DNA from: JAAYDF01 sp964511155
GTDB taxonomy: Bacteria > Planctomycetota > Phycisphaerae > UBA1845 > PWPN01
Assembly (NCBI GenBank): GCA_964511155.1
Contig: CAZEEJ010000105.1
Coordinates: forward strand, 1-18,658
Length of the DNA stretch: 18,658 bases
Reading direction: 5' to 3'
Shown here: positions 7,114-13,363 of the stretch, one piece after another
How positions within the stretch are numbered: the stretch's first letter is position 1
Layout of the letters: every line of letters begins with the position of its first letter
Program-made: the position numbers and the translations under genes
The notes under the pieces: generated by a model
What the model was told of the DNA's origin: nothing
The model's database searches: none
The model's input: only the letters and a program-made list of their open reading frames with translations

Positions 7114-7980
7114 TCACTCGTGGGTGTGTTCCTGCTCTTCGAGCTGGACTTGGGGATCGAGCAGGATCGCGTCGAGTTCGTCGCGCAGGCGGGCCGCCTC
7201 TTCGTATCGCTCTTCCGTGATGGCTGCGCGGAGTTGACGGCGTAACTCGCGGATGGGGTCCACCGGCAGGTGACGCCGGATCTCGCGCCGCAGCGTACGC
7301 AGCACCTGGGCCTCGCCGCTTCGCCGGAACACTTTGCCCTGTCCCATGCGTCTGAAGAAGGTGCGGATCGCCCCCAGCCCGACCTCCACGTGCGTGAGGG
7401 CCGTGCGGTACGACTTTTGACGCATCGCCAACAGGGCCATGCTCTGACTGTGCATCATCACGATGTACGGCCGGTAGGCTTCCAGGCCGTACCGATCCTC
7501 GTCCTCGACCGCGTACGTGGCACACAGGTCCAGGGCCCGAAGGTTGCGCTTCGTGTCCCTTGCCACCGCCTCGAAGTCCTCGAGCACGAAGTTCGCCAGA
7601 TACCGCTGGTAGTACTGGAAGGTCTCCTCCCGGATCTCGCGGCACTCCTTGGGGTCGAGCGTGAAGCCCAGGTCCGTGCCGTTCATCTGCCGGTAAGCCG
7701 TCACCCGCGAGAGGTGGTACTCCAGGAGCGATTCATGCCCATAAGGATGGTGGCCGTCGGGTCGTCCCCGCGCTTCCATCTGCAGCACGCCGAGATCCAC
7801 CCGCATCTGAATCTTGATGCGGTTGTCCGTGCCGCGTACGCGCCGCACGCTCACCTGACCGGGCACGTAGTCCCAGCCGTCGGTCACCATTTGTAAATCT
7901 TTGGCGGGCACTTCATTCACCGCCTGCTCTTGGGGGCCCATCGCCCCGCCCACCGGCTCCCGTTCGGAATCAGCCGTCAC
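7114..7980 (-). CDS. UVR (UvrB/UvrC) motif-containing protein of unknown function
   Basis: Up to 288 soluble residues. Residues 241-275 are a UVR motif: DPIRELRRQLRAAITEERYE then EAARLRDEL, the helical pair used for protein contacts in UvrB, UvrC and McsA. The N-terminal part has a conserved-looking block, GWDYVPGQVSVRRVRG then QMRVDLGVLQMEARGRPDG and ESLLEYHL (35-90), and residues 110-220 are helical and TPR-like. I recall similar proteins in planctomycetes, always without known function. The frame can start at GTG 7980, ATG 7941 or ATG 7890; none has a strong ribosome site. The block starting at GWDY makes 7980 or 7941 likelier than 7890. DNA repair or a McsA-like adaptor role are both only guesses. 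It diverges from the redoxin gene. Confidence 0.8.
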   Translation of the reverse strand: MTADSEREPVGGAMGPQEQAVNEVPAKDLQMVTDGWDYVPGQVSVRRVRGTDNRIKIQMRVDLGVLQMEARGRPDGHHPYGHESLLEYHLSRVTAYRQMNGTDLGFTLDPKECREIREETFQYYQRYLANFVLEDFEAVARDTKRNLRALDLCATYAVEDEDRYGLEAYRPYIVMMHSQSMALLAMRQKSYRTALTHVEVGLGAIRTFFRRMGQGKVFRRSGEAQVLRTLRREIRRHLPVDPIRELRRQLRAAITEERYEEAARLRDELDAILLDPQVQLEEQEHTHE

Positions 7981-8347
7981 CTGATAATAGGCCCGCTGCG
8001 CCGCCCATTCAACGGGTGGGCGGTCGGTGGGGCCTGCCCACCAGCCTCGTATTGCCTCGCCGCTGGTCCCACGCTTTCTGCGTGTCTATGCTATCGGACG
8101 ATGAGCGGGGTGGCCATCGGCGAAAATGGAGCCGCCGACGTTGGTTTGCGTTATGGGTTCAGAATATGCAGTGTCGCGGCATGGTGGCACGTTGACCTCC
8201 GCGTTGGGCCTGTTCTTTCCGCTACCGTAACGGGGTTGCTTTCGCAAGGAATGCCTGTCTTCCCTGCGGTTCTGCATCTTCACGGACAGGTGTCAGGACC
8301 GCTCCCCAGGCGGTCGAACGGGGAGCACGTTGCAAAGGAGCTCAAAC
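7981..8347. other. 367-base divergent intergenic stretch
   Basis: This lies between the divergent UVR and redoxin genes. I find no convincing gene or consensus promoter. Bases 8001-8042 contain two mutually exclusive stems: 8001-8007 with 8017-8023, or 8015-8021 with 8036-8042. A 7-base hairpin lies at 8301-8326 just before the redoxin ribosome site. Confidence 0.5.
8301..8326 (+). promoter_or_regulatory. Hairpin and ribosome site in the redoxin leader
   Basis: Gctcccc (8301-8307) pairs perfectly with ggggagc (8320-8326) around 12 bases. The strong ribosome site AAGGAG follows at 8335-8340, seven bases from the ATG at 8348, and settles that start. Confidence 0.4.
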
Positions 8348-8947
8348 ATGAAGCGTTGGTGGCTTGGAGCGGCGTTGGGAACCACGGTGCTGGCGGCCTT
8401 GGCCTTCGCCCAGGCGGGGACAGATGCCGCCAAGGAGAAGGCCAAGAAGGCCGAGCTGGGCAAGGCGGCTCCCGATTTCAGTCTCAAGGACGTCTACGGC
8501 AAGGTCTTCACCCTGGCCGAGTTCAAGGGCAAGACCGTCGTCCTCGAATGGATCAATCACGGGTGCCCCGTCAGCAAGGGCAAACACATGAACAAGACCA
8601 TGCAGAATACCTACGCGAAGTATGCGGAGAAAGGCGTCATCTGGCTGGGAATCGATTCCACCCACAGCAATACCGCCGAAGCGGTCCGCGTCGCGGCGGC
8701 CCAACACCAGTTGACGTTTCCTCTGCTGCTCGATCCGGATGGCAAGGTCGGCCGCACCTACGAGGCCAAAACCACGCCTCACATGTACGTGATCGATAAG
8801 AAGGGCAACCTGGTCTACAACGGGGCGATCGACGATCAGAAGGAAGTCAACCACGTTGCCGCCGCCCTGGACGATCTCCTGGCGGGCAAAGCCGTGGCCA
8901 AGAGCAGAACCGATCCCTACGGCTGCGGCGTCAAATACGCCCATTGA
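8348..8947 (+). CDS. Secreted thioredoxin-fold redoxin (AhpC/TSA, PRX-like)
   Basis: A 199-residue protein with a signal peptide at 1-22 (MKRWW, then a hydrophobic core, cut after AFAQA or nearby), so it acts in the periplasm or outside. Residues 38-180 are an AhpC/TSA redoxin: LGKAAPDFSLKDVYGK, the active-site stretch EWINHGCPVSKGKH with peroxidatic-type C73, and TTPHMYVID with the cis-Pro at 144. There is no CXXC. A second cysteine, C193, sits in the tail DPYGCGVKYAH and could be the resolving one. The PRX-like family is usually exported and of unknown substrate; peroxide reduction or thiol exchange is likely. AAGGAG upstream fixes the start. It appears to be a single-gene unit with a hairpin 43 bases after its stop. 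Confidence 0.9.
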   Translation: MKRWWLGAALGTTVLAALAFAQAGTDAAKEKAKKAELGKAAPDFSLKDVYGKVFTLAEFKGKTVVLEWINHGCPVSKGKHMNKTMQNTYAKYAEKGVIWLGIDSTHSNTAEAVRVAAAQHQLTFPLLLDPDGKVGRTYEAKTTPHMYVIDKKGNLVYNGAIDDQKEVNHVAAALDDLLAGKAVAKSRTDPYGCGVKYAH

Positions 8948-8990
8948 CCGTCGCACTGAGCGGATTGCCTTCCGACGCCGAATGGTCCGA

Positions 8991-9018
8991 GGCCCGGGGA
9001 CGCAGTGATCCCCGGGCT
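8991..9018 (+). terminator. GC-rich hairpin after the redoxin gene
   Basis: Ggcccgggga pairs with tccccgggct (9 Watson-Crick pairs and one G-U) around 8 bases. Only TTT follows, so it is a candidate weak terminator or processing hairpin. Its arms resemble the 4038-4057 hairpin. Confidence 0.5.
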
Positions 9019-9244
9019 TTGCGCGCCAGCCTTTTTCCACCGTTCGGTACCGTAGTTTCTCTCTCCCTGTGCCCCGTCTTGTTCCGATAATGCTCGTAGG
9101 CCGGTCTACCGGCGGGTGCCCGATCGCGGCAGCATTCCGCGCGGGCGGATATCCGTCAGCAGCTGCCGGTGTTCCGTTCAGGCCGTTTTTGCGGTGCTTG
9201 GAGCGTGTGGGGCCCTGCCTCGCGTCGCTTTTTCGTCACCGTCT

Positions 9245-9273
9245 TTGACTCGGTCTGCTACCGTCGCTATGAT
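9245..9273 (+). promoter_or_regulatory. Sigma70-type promoter of the small RNA candidate
   Basis: TTGACT (9245-9250) and TATGAT (9268-9273) are each 5 of 6 matches to consensus and are spaced by exactly 17 bases. Transcription would start near 9280. Confidence 0.65.
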
Positions 9274-9279
9274 GTGATT

Positions 9280-9346
9280 GAGGCGTTAACCCTAGCTTCG
9301 GGAGAGAGAACGTCGGCGACCGTCCCCGCGGTCGCCGCGTTTTTTT
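9280..9346 (+). ncRNA. Candidate small RNA or attenuated leader (about 67 nt)
   Basis: A promoter at 9245-9273 and an intrinsic terminator at 9314-9346 delimit a transcript of about 67 bases with no plausible reading frame. The 5' 34 bases are only lightly structured and contain the purine stretch cgggagagagaac, which could be a pairing region or protein site. It matches no RNA family I know. If RNA polymerase reads through, the next gene is the methyltransferase 222 bases on, so a terminated leader is the main alternative. Confidence 0.45.
9314..9346 (+). terminator. Perfect intrinsic terminator
   Basis: Cggcgaccg (9314-9322) and cggtcgccg (9329-9337) form a perfect 9-base GC stem with a 6-base loop, followed after CG by seven T (9340-9346). 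Confidence 0.88.
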
Positions 9347-9567
9347 GCGCCGCTTGGCCAGCACACCCCCTCGGCCCCGTGACCACGGCGGAGGCTGCCC
9401 GGCCACCGGGCGCCAGGCACACGAGGTCCGCTTCCTAACGGGCGCGGTACGGAGCGGGCGCGATACGGATGTCGGCCCCGTTTCCGCCAAACGCGCCGTC
9501 GCCGGCTTGCATGCCGTGAGTGCGGGCGGTAAGCTACCTCCCAAGACAGCGGTAAGGCAACGGACCG

Positions 9568-10218
9568 ATGCAGGAAAACACAACACGCCGAATCTACAAC
9601 GTCTGGGCGTATTTCTACGATATGCTCTGGCCGGGCATCGTCCATCGACGAACGACCCGGGCCATTGAGCAGATGTACATTCGCCCCGGGGAGCGCGTGC
9701 TGGACATCGGGGTCGGCACCGGATTGGCCCTGCCCTCCTACCCGCCCCATGCCCGCGTGGTCGGTATCGATCTGAGCGAGGGCATGCTCCGCCGGGCCCG
9801 CCGACGGATCCTCGAGCACCAACTGAAGGACGTGAGCCTGGCCCTGGGCAACGCTCTGGAGTTGCCGTTCCCCGATCAAAGCTTCGACCACGTGTTGCTG
9901 AGCCACGTGATTACCGTAGTCAGCGACCCCGTCAAGCTGATCGAAGAGACGCGGCGAGTGACGCGGCCGGGCGGGCAGATCGTGATCATCAACCACTTCC
10001 GGTCGAGCAACCGGCTGATCGGGCTGGTCGAGAAGTGGCTCTGTCCCCTCTGTCAGCACCTCGGGTGGCGCAGCGACCTGTGCCTCCAGGATCTGATCCG
10101 GGAGACCGGGCTCGAGGTCGACTTCCGGTACAAACTTGATCCCGTGGACTTGTTCCAGATCGTCTTCATCACCAACCAGGTGCCGTCTCCTCCCGAGCAG
10201 GCCACCGCGGCCGCTTGA
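9568..10218 (+). CDS. Class I SAM-dependent methyltransferase, PmtA-like
   Basis: A 216-residue soluble or membrane-associated protein. Residues 44-52, VLDIGVGTG, are the SAM-binding motif I, followed by LALPSYP; GIDLSEGML at 66-74 carries the acidic ribose-binding residue, and the 105-113 region DHVLLSHV and PGGQIVIINH complete the Rossmann core. VGVGTG- or IGVGTG-LALPSYP and the N-terminal RRIYNVWAYFYD are reminiscent of bacterial phosphatidylethanolamine N-methyltransferase (PmtA), which makes phosphatidylcholine. UbiE-like or other small-molecule methyltransferases remain possible. The ATG at 9568 is preceded by GGTAAGG ending nine bases upstream. A lipoprotein gene follows after 63 bases and may share its transcript. 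Confidence 0.85.
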   Translation: MQENTTRRIYNVWAYFYDMLWPGIVHRRTTRAIEQMYIRPGERVLDIGVGTGLALPSYPPHARVVGIDLSEGMLRRARRRILEHQLKDVSLALGNALELPFPDQSFDHVLLSHVITVVSDPVKLIEETRRVTRPGGQIVIINHFRSSNRLIGLVEKWLCPLCQHLGWRSDLCLQDLIRETGLEVDFRYKLDPVDLFQIVFITNQVPSPPEQATAAA

Positions 10219-10269
10219 GCCCGCCCGGACCCGATGAGTACCCCGAGCATGACCGGACCAGCCTGCTGC

Positions 10270-10275
10270 AAGGAG
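10270..10275 (+). promoter_or_regulatory. Ribosome site that decides the lipoprotein start
   Basis: AAGGAG lies six bases before an in-frame GTG at 10282. The upstream ATG at 10234 has no such site and would give an unusually long signal-peptide n-region. Confidence 0.6.
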
Positions 10276-10281
10276 AAACGG

Positions 10282-10800
10282 GTGCGACCGCATCCGCAGG
10301 CAGCCCGTGGACGGGGTTTCGCGTCTGTGGAAAGCCGGGCCTGGACGCTTTCCCGAGGCTGCCGGGTCGCCGTGCTGCTGGCCCTGGGAATATTGGCGAG
10401 CGGTTGCACGCAGTACAACTGGCGGGACGACTTCGAGGCGGCCGAGCAGCAGGCCCGGGTCGAGGGCCGACATCTTTTCATCCTCTATAAATGGTGGCTG
10501 GATAACGACTCGAACCGCATGTTGAGCGACGAAGTCCTCTCCGCTCCCGAGGTGGTCTCGCTGTTTCAGGACACCATCAACGTGTTGATCGATCGCGACT
10601 ACGGCCCGCGGTTTGTCGCCTACGTGGGCAAGTACGGCGTGACCTCGGTGCCGGCCAGCATCATTGTCGCCCCGGACGGCACCTATCAGGTGCAGCGCGG
10701 TTATGTTCCGCGGGACCGTTTTATCGAGTTTGCGAATCGCGCCAAGGCGCCGCGTGCGGAGGCCGGGGCACGCTCGACGCTGGGTGAGAAGCAGCCCTGA
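10282..10800 (+). CDS. Thioredoxin-fold lipoprotein lacking active-site cysteines
   Basis: A 172-residue lipoprotein. A basic n-region, the hydrophobic core VAVLLALGILASG and C42 as the acylated cysteine form a lipobox (A-S-G-C), so it is anchored in a membrane facing the periplasm. Residues 50-155 look like a thioredoxin domain of the DUF255/thioredoxin-7 style: the strand HLFILYK, a helix, DTINVLIDRD, YGVTSVPASIIVAPDG with cis-Pro 124. Where CXXC normally stands there is WWLDNDSNRML (71-81), so redox catalysis is not expected; a chaperone or binding role is possible. The start was set at GTG 10282 by its AAGGAG site; a frame from ATG 10234 would give 188 residues. It follows the methyltransferase by 63 bases. 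Confidence 0.78.
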   Translation: MRPHPQAARGRGFASVESRAWTLSRGCRVAVLLALGILASGCTQYNWRDDFEAAEQQARVEGRHLFILYKWWLDNDSNRMLSDEVLSAPEVVSLFQDTINVLIDRDYGPRFVAYVGKYGVTSVPASIIVAPDGTYQVQRGYVPRDRFIEFANRAKAPRAEAGARSTLGEKQP

Positions 10801-10835
10801 GCGGGGTTTGGCTGAGGGGCGACGTGGTTGGGGCT

Positions 10836-10855
10836 CGTGCGAAGCCGCAAGCGGC
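10836..10855 (+). repeat. REP-like hairpin, copy B
   Basis: Cgtgcgaagccgcaagcggc, whose last 18 bases equal 473-490. It starts 36 bases after the lipoprotein stop and ends at the -35 box of the groES promoter. Confidence 0.6.
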
Positions 10856-10884
10856 TGGCAACGCTGGTGACGCGCCGGTATAAT
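10855..10884 (+). promoter_or_regulatory. Promoter of the GroES/BtpA/S66 operon
   Basis: A perfect -10 box TATAAT (10879-10884) lies 18 bases after CTGGCA (10855-10860, 4 of 6 to consensus). The start would be near 10891, leaving a GC-rich leader of about 128 bases with stems at 10908-10931 and 10949-10969. Confidence 0.65.
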
Positions 10885-11018
10885 CCGCCCGCCGGATGTC
10901 TCGGGCACGGGCGATACGGCGTCGTCGCCCGCACGTTGGCGGAAGGAACCCGCGGGAAGGGAACGCGGGCGTCAGCGGGTGTGGCCGGCCCGGGACGCGT
11001 GCTTCGGCAGGAGAGGAC

Positions 11019-11357
11019 ATGCGTCGCGTTACCCCGCCCAAACGCAACAAGCTCGAGATCGTGGAGCCGGTCGGCAAGCGAGTCCTGATCCGCAAGGATG
11101 AGGACAAGAAGTCCACTAAGGGGGGCATCGCTTTGCCGGACCGGATCGAGATCCCCACGATCACCGGCCGGGTGGTCACCGTCTCGGCCCAGCTCGCCAA
11201 TGACGACGACTTTCCCATCCGCCAGTACGACAAGGTGCTTTTCAATCCCAAGAACTCGATCCCGGTCGACTTCGAGCCGGGCAACCAGTTGTACGTGGTA
11301 CCCGTCGAGGATTTGGTGGCCGTCTTCAGGAGCCGCCCCTGCCGTCAGATACCATGA
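11019..11357 (+). CDS. GroES-like (chaperonin-10 fold) protein
   Basis: A 112-residue soluble protein. From about residue 15 it follows the Cpn10 pattern: PVGKRVLIRKDE, then KKSTKGGIALPD matching the mobile loop that contacts GroEL, then GRVVTVS and the closing YDKVLFNPKN and LYVVPVEDLVAVF strands. The central part differs from ordinary GroES, with ANDDDFPIRQ and NSIPVDFEPGN where a canonical GroES has GxG and EVKVDGEEY-type segments. No groEL is adjacent, so this may be a second, specialised GroES. The start at 11019 is set by AGGAG at 11009-11013. It heads the operon: its TGA overlaps the next ATG by 4 bases. Regulation is likely through the TATAAT promoter upstream. Confidence 0.8.
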   Translation: MRRVTPPKRNKLEIVEPVGKRVLIRKDEDKKSTKGGIALPDRIEIPTITGRVVTVSAQLANDDDFPIRQYDKVLFNPKNSIPVDFEPGNQLYVVPVEDLVAVFRSRPCRQIP

Positions 11358-12157
11358 GTGCTGTTTCGCGCGTGCTGCCCGACCGGGCGCTGGTGGGCAT
11401 GATCCATCTGCTGCCGCTGCCGGGGAGCCCGGGTACCGCTGCTTCGCTTCAGGAAACGGCGGCGCGGGCCGTCGAGGATGCCCGCATGCTGGCCGCAGCC
11501 GGGTTTGACGCCCTGGTGATGGAAAACTTTGGGGACGCGCCCTTCCGGGCGACGCGGGTCGAGCCGCACACGGTGGCGGCGATGACCGTGGTCGGTCGGG
11601 CGGTTCGCGAAGCCGTGGCGCTGCCCCTGGGCATCAACGTGCTGCGGAATGATCCGCTGGCGGCGCTGGCGGTAGCGGTTGCCTGTGGGGCCGCGTTCAT
11701 CCGCGTCAATGTGCACGTCGGCGTTTATGCCACGGACCAGGGGATGATCGAAGGCCGGGCGGACGAGACGTTGCGTTATAGGCGGCAGCTTGGCGTCGAT
11801 GTCGCCATCTTCGCCGACGTGCACGTTAAGCACGCCCAGCCGCTGTCCGCGCCGGACATCGCCGAGGCGGCGGAAGAAACCGCCTACCGCGGCCGGGCCG
11901 ACGGCCTGATCGTCAGCGGGTCGGCCACCGGCAAGCCCACGAGCCTCGACGACCTGTGCCGCGTGCGGTCCGCCGTTCCCGATCGCCCGTTGCTCGTCGG
12001 CAGCGGGGCGACGCTGCAGACGGTGCGGTCGCTGCTCGACGTGGCCGACGCGGTCATCGTGGGTACCGCCGTCAAGCTGGACGGGTGCACGACCGCGCCG
12101 GTCGATCCCGCCCGTGCCGCGGCCTTCGTGCAGGCCGTCCGGGAGTCGAAAGGATGA
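11354..12157 (+). CDS. BtpA/SgcQ family TIM-barrel protein
   Basis: A 267-residue soluble protein that matches the family along its whole length: GMIHLLPLPGSP near the start, DALVMENFGDAPF, LGINVLRNDP, FIRVNVHVGVYATDQGMIEG, FADVHVKHAQPL and ADGLIVSGSATG. These glycine-rich loops are those of a phosphate-binding TIM barrel. The family is named for cyanobacterial BtpA (photosystem I accumulation) and enterobacterial SgcQ (a sugar operon); the biochemical reaction is not firmly known, and a nucleoside or sugar-phosphate lyase or transferase role is a guess. It overlaps groES by 4 bases and the S66 gene by 4 bases, so all three are translationally coupled. Confidence 0.93.
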   Translation: MSAVSRVLPDRALVGMIHLLPLPGSPGTAASLQETAARAVEDARMLAAAGFDALVMENFGDAPFRATRVEPHTVAAMTVVGRAVREAVALPLGINVLRNDPLAALAVAVACGAAFIRVNVHVGVYATDQGMIEGRADETLRYRRQLGVDVAIFADVHVKHAQPLSAPDIAEAAEETAYRGRADGLIVSGSATGKPTSLDDLCRVRSAVPDRPLLVGSGATLQTVRSLLDVADAVIVGTAVKLDGCTTAPVDPARAAAFVQAVRESKG

Positions 12158-13305
12158 AGCCCACAACCCCGCGTCGCATCCACGTCACCGCATGGGGCAG
12201 CTCGGCCAAGCAGATGCTCACCAGCCTGGGCGTCAAGGGCGTGCCCGGCATGGTTCAGTTGGCCCAGAAGGCCGTCGGCGAGCGCTATCGCGTGACGGCC
12301 AACGAGCGGATGATCCTGGCCCGCGAGGTGGACGAGCAGGGCGGTCGGTTCGACGACGCGGCCCGCGTGCGCGAGGTCGAGTCGGTCTTTGCCGACGACA
12401 GCGTCGCCGCTCTGGTGACCATCCGGGGCGGGGCGTGGTTCACGAGAATCCTCGACCGCATCAACTGGGATCTGCTCAGGAAACGCAAGCGTACGCTGCA
12501 CCTGTTCGGCTTCAGCGAGATGACCACGCTGATCGCCATCGCCGGCCAATATCCGCAGGTCGTGGGTTTGTACGACCTGGGCCCGGCTTTCCTCGAAGGT
12601 GGCATGAGACGGTGGGCGCTCAAGAACATCGACCGCCTGACGAATCCGCAGGGCATGTCCGACGACAAACAGTCCGGCTTCGCCGCCGGTTGGGCCGCCG
12701 CCAGGTATCCGGAGGCGTTCGGGGCGTTCTTCGCCGAGGTGGCGGGCATCCTGGACGGCCGGCCCTCGCCGCGCGTGCCCACCGGCCGCCTCCTCCAGGG
12801 TCGGCTGCCCGCTCGCCGACAGATCGTCATCACCGGGGGCAACCTGAGCCTGCTGGTGGCCATGCTCGGCTCACGGTTCATGCCGGCCATCGAGACCCGG
12901 GGCAAGTGGCTGGCCATCGAGGACCTCAACGAGGCCTGCGACAAGGTGGACCGCATGATCGCCGCTCTGCGGCTGGCGGGTCTGCTCGACCGGGCCGAAG
13001 GGCTGATCCTCGGCGACTTCCACACCGGCGACACCGAGCAGTATGCGGCCGTGTTCAGTATCCTCCGGCACCACCTGCCGCGCGGCAGCCGCAAGCCGGT
13101 CGTCGCCCTCGACAACTTCGGGCACATCTGGCCGATCGCTCCTCTGCCCTTTCATCGCCCGGTGACGCTCTGCTGCCGTTCGCCGGGGCGCGGCCGGCCA
13201 ACCGTCACCATCGACTCCGGCGCCGCCTTGCGAGCCTGCGTCGGATCAATGGCTTCTGCCTTTTCGGAGGAGAGCGTTGCCCGGACGGCCGGACAATGCC
13301 CGTAA
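12154..13305 (+). CDS. Peptidase S66 (LD-carboxypeptidase) homologue with altered nucleophile
   Basis: A 383-residue soluble protein of the LdcA fold. The N-terminal half has VAALVTIRGGAWFTRIL at 84-100 followed by LHLFGFSEMTTLI; the C-terminal half has ITGGNLSLLVAMLGS (226-240), WLAIEDLNEACDKVDRM (252-268) and ALDNFGHIWP (318-327). In active S66 enzymes the first motif is RGGYGS with Ser as nucleophile; here the aligned residue is F96 (RGGAWF), with T97 next. The catalytic Glu (E256) and His (H324) are kept. Members trim the terminal D-Ala from muropeptides or act on microcin-type peptides. This one may be inactive, use T97, or have a new role. Its ATG overlaps the BtpA stop by 4 bases. The last 25 residues look like an unconserved extension. 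Confidence 0.85.
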   Translation: MKPTTPRRIHVTAWGSSAKQMLTSLGVKGVPGMVQLAQKAVGERYRVTANERMILAREVDEQGGRFDDAARVREVESVFADDSVAALVTIRGGAWFTRILDRINWDLLRKRKRTLHLFGFSEMTTLIAIAGQYPQVVGLYDLGPAFLEGGMRRWALKNIDRLTNPQGMSDDKQSGFAAGWAAARYPEAFGAFFAEVAGILDGRPSPRVPTGRLLQGRLPARRQIVITGGNLSLLVAMLGSRFMPAIETRGKWLAIEDLNEACDKVDRMIAALRLAGLLDRAEGLILGDFHTGDTEQYAAVFSILRHHLPRGSRKPVVALDNFGHIWPIAPLPFHRPVTLCCRSPGRGRPTVTIDSGAALRACVGSMASAFSEESVARTAGQCP

Positions 13306-13363
13306 GGCGCGTGCCCATACGCGCCCGTTCAGGATGGACCAGGTCAAAGGGAGGTTGGACGCG

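Larger units (their letters stand above)
8948..9567. other. 620-base non-coding stretch
   Basis: No credible protein gene is seen on either strand; the frames present are short and read through the terminator hairpin. It holds a GC hairpin (8991-9018), a small stem gccgg-tcta-ccggc (9100-9113), a promoter (9245-9273), a perfect terminator (9314-9346) and a 6-base hairpin (9397-9411) before the methyltransferase gene. Confidence 0.6.

Noticed and set aside
9244..9258. A third copy of the ttgactcggtcctgc repeat
   Set aside because: It matches only 14 bases with one base missing and lies on the -35 box of a promoter, which explains the TTGACT part.
9169..9438. A small plus-strand gene in the 620-base gap
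   Set aside because: The frame reads through the terminator stem and T run and the product has no signal, domain or ribosome site.
9292..10908. A 538-codon minus-strand frame across the methyltransferase and lipoprotein genes
   Set aside because: It runs through a perfect terminator and both intergenic gaps and has no recognisable domain, while the plus strand has clear SAM and thioredoxin-fold motifs.
10936..10970. An SRP RNA or riboswitch in the groES leader (ggcggaagga stretch)
   Set aside because: The GGAAG core is there but the paired flanking AGG and AGCA elements of SRP RNA are not, and no riboswitch consensus is met.
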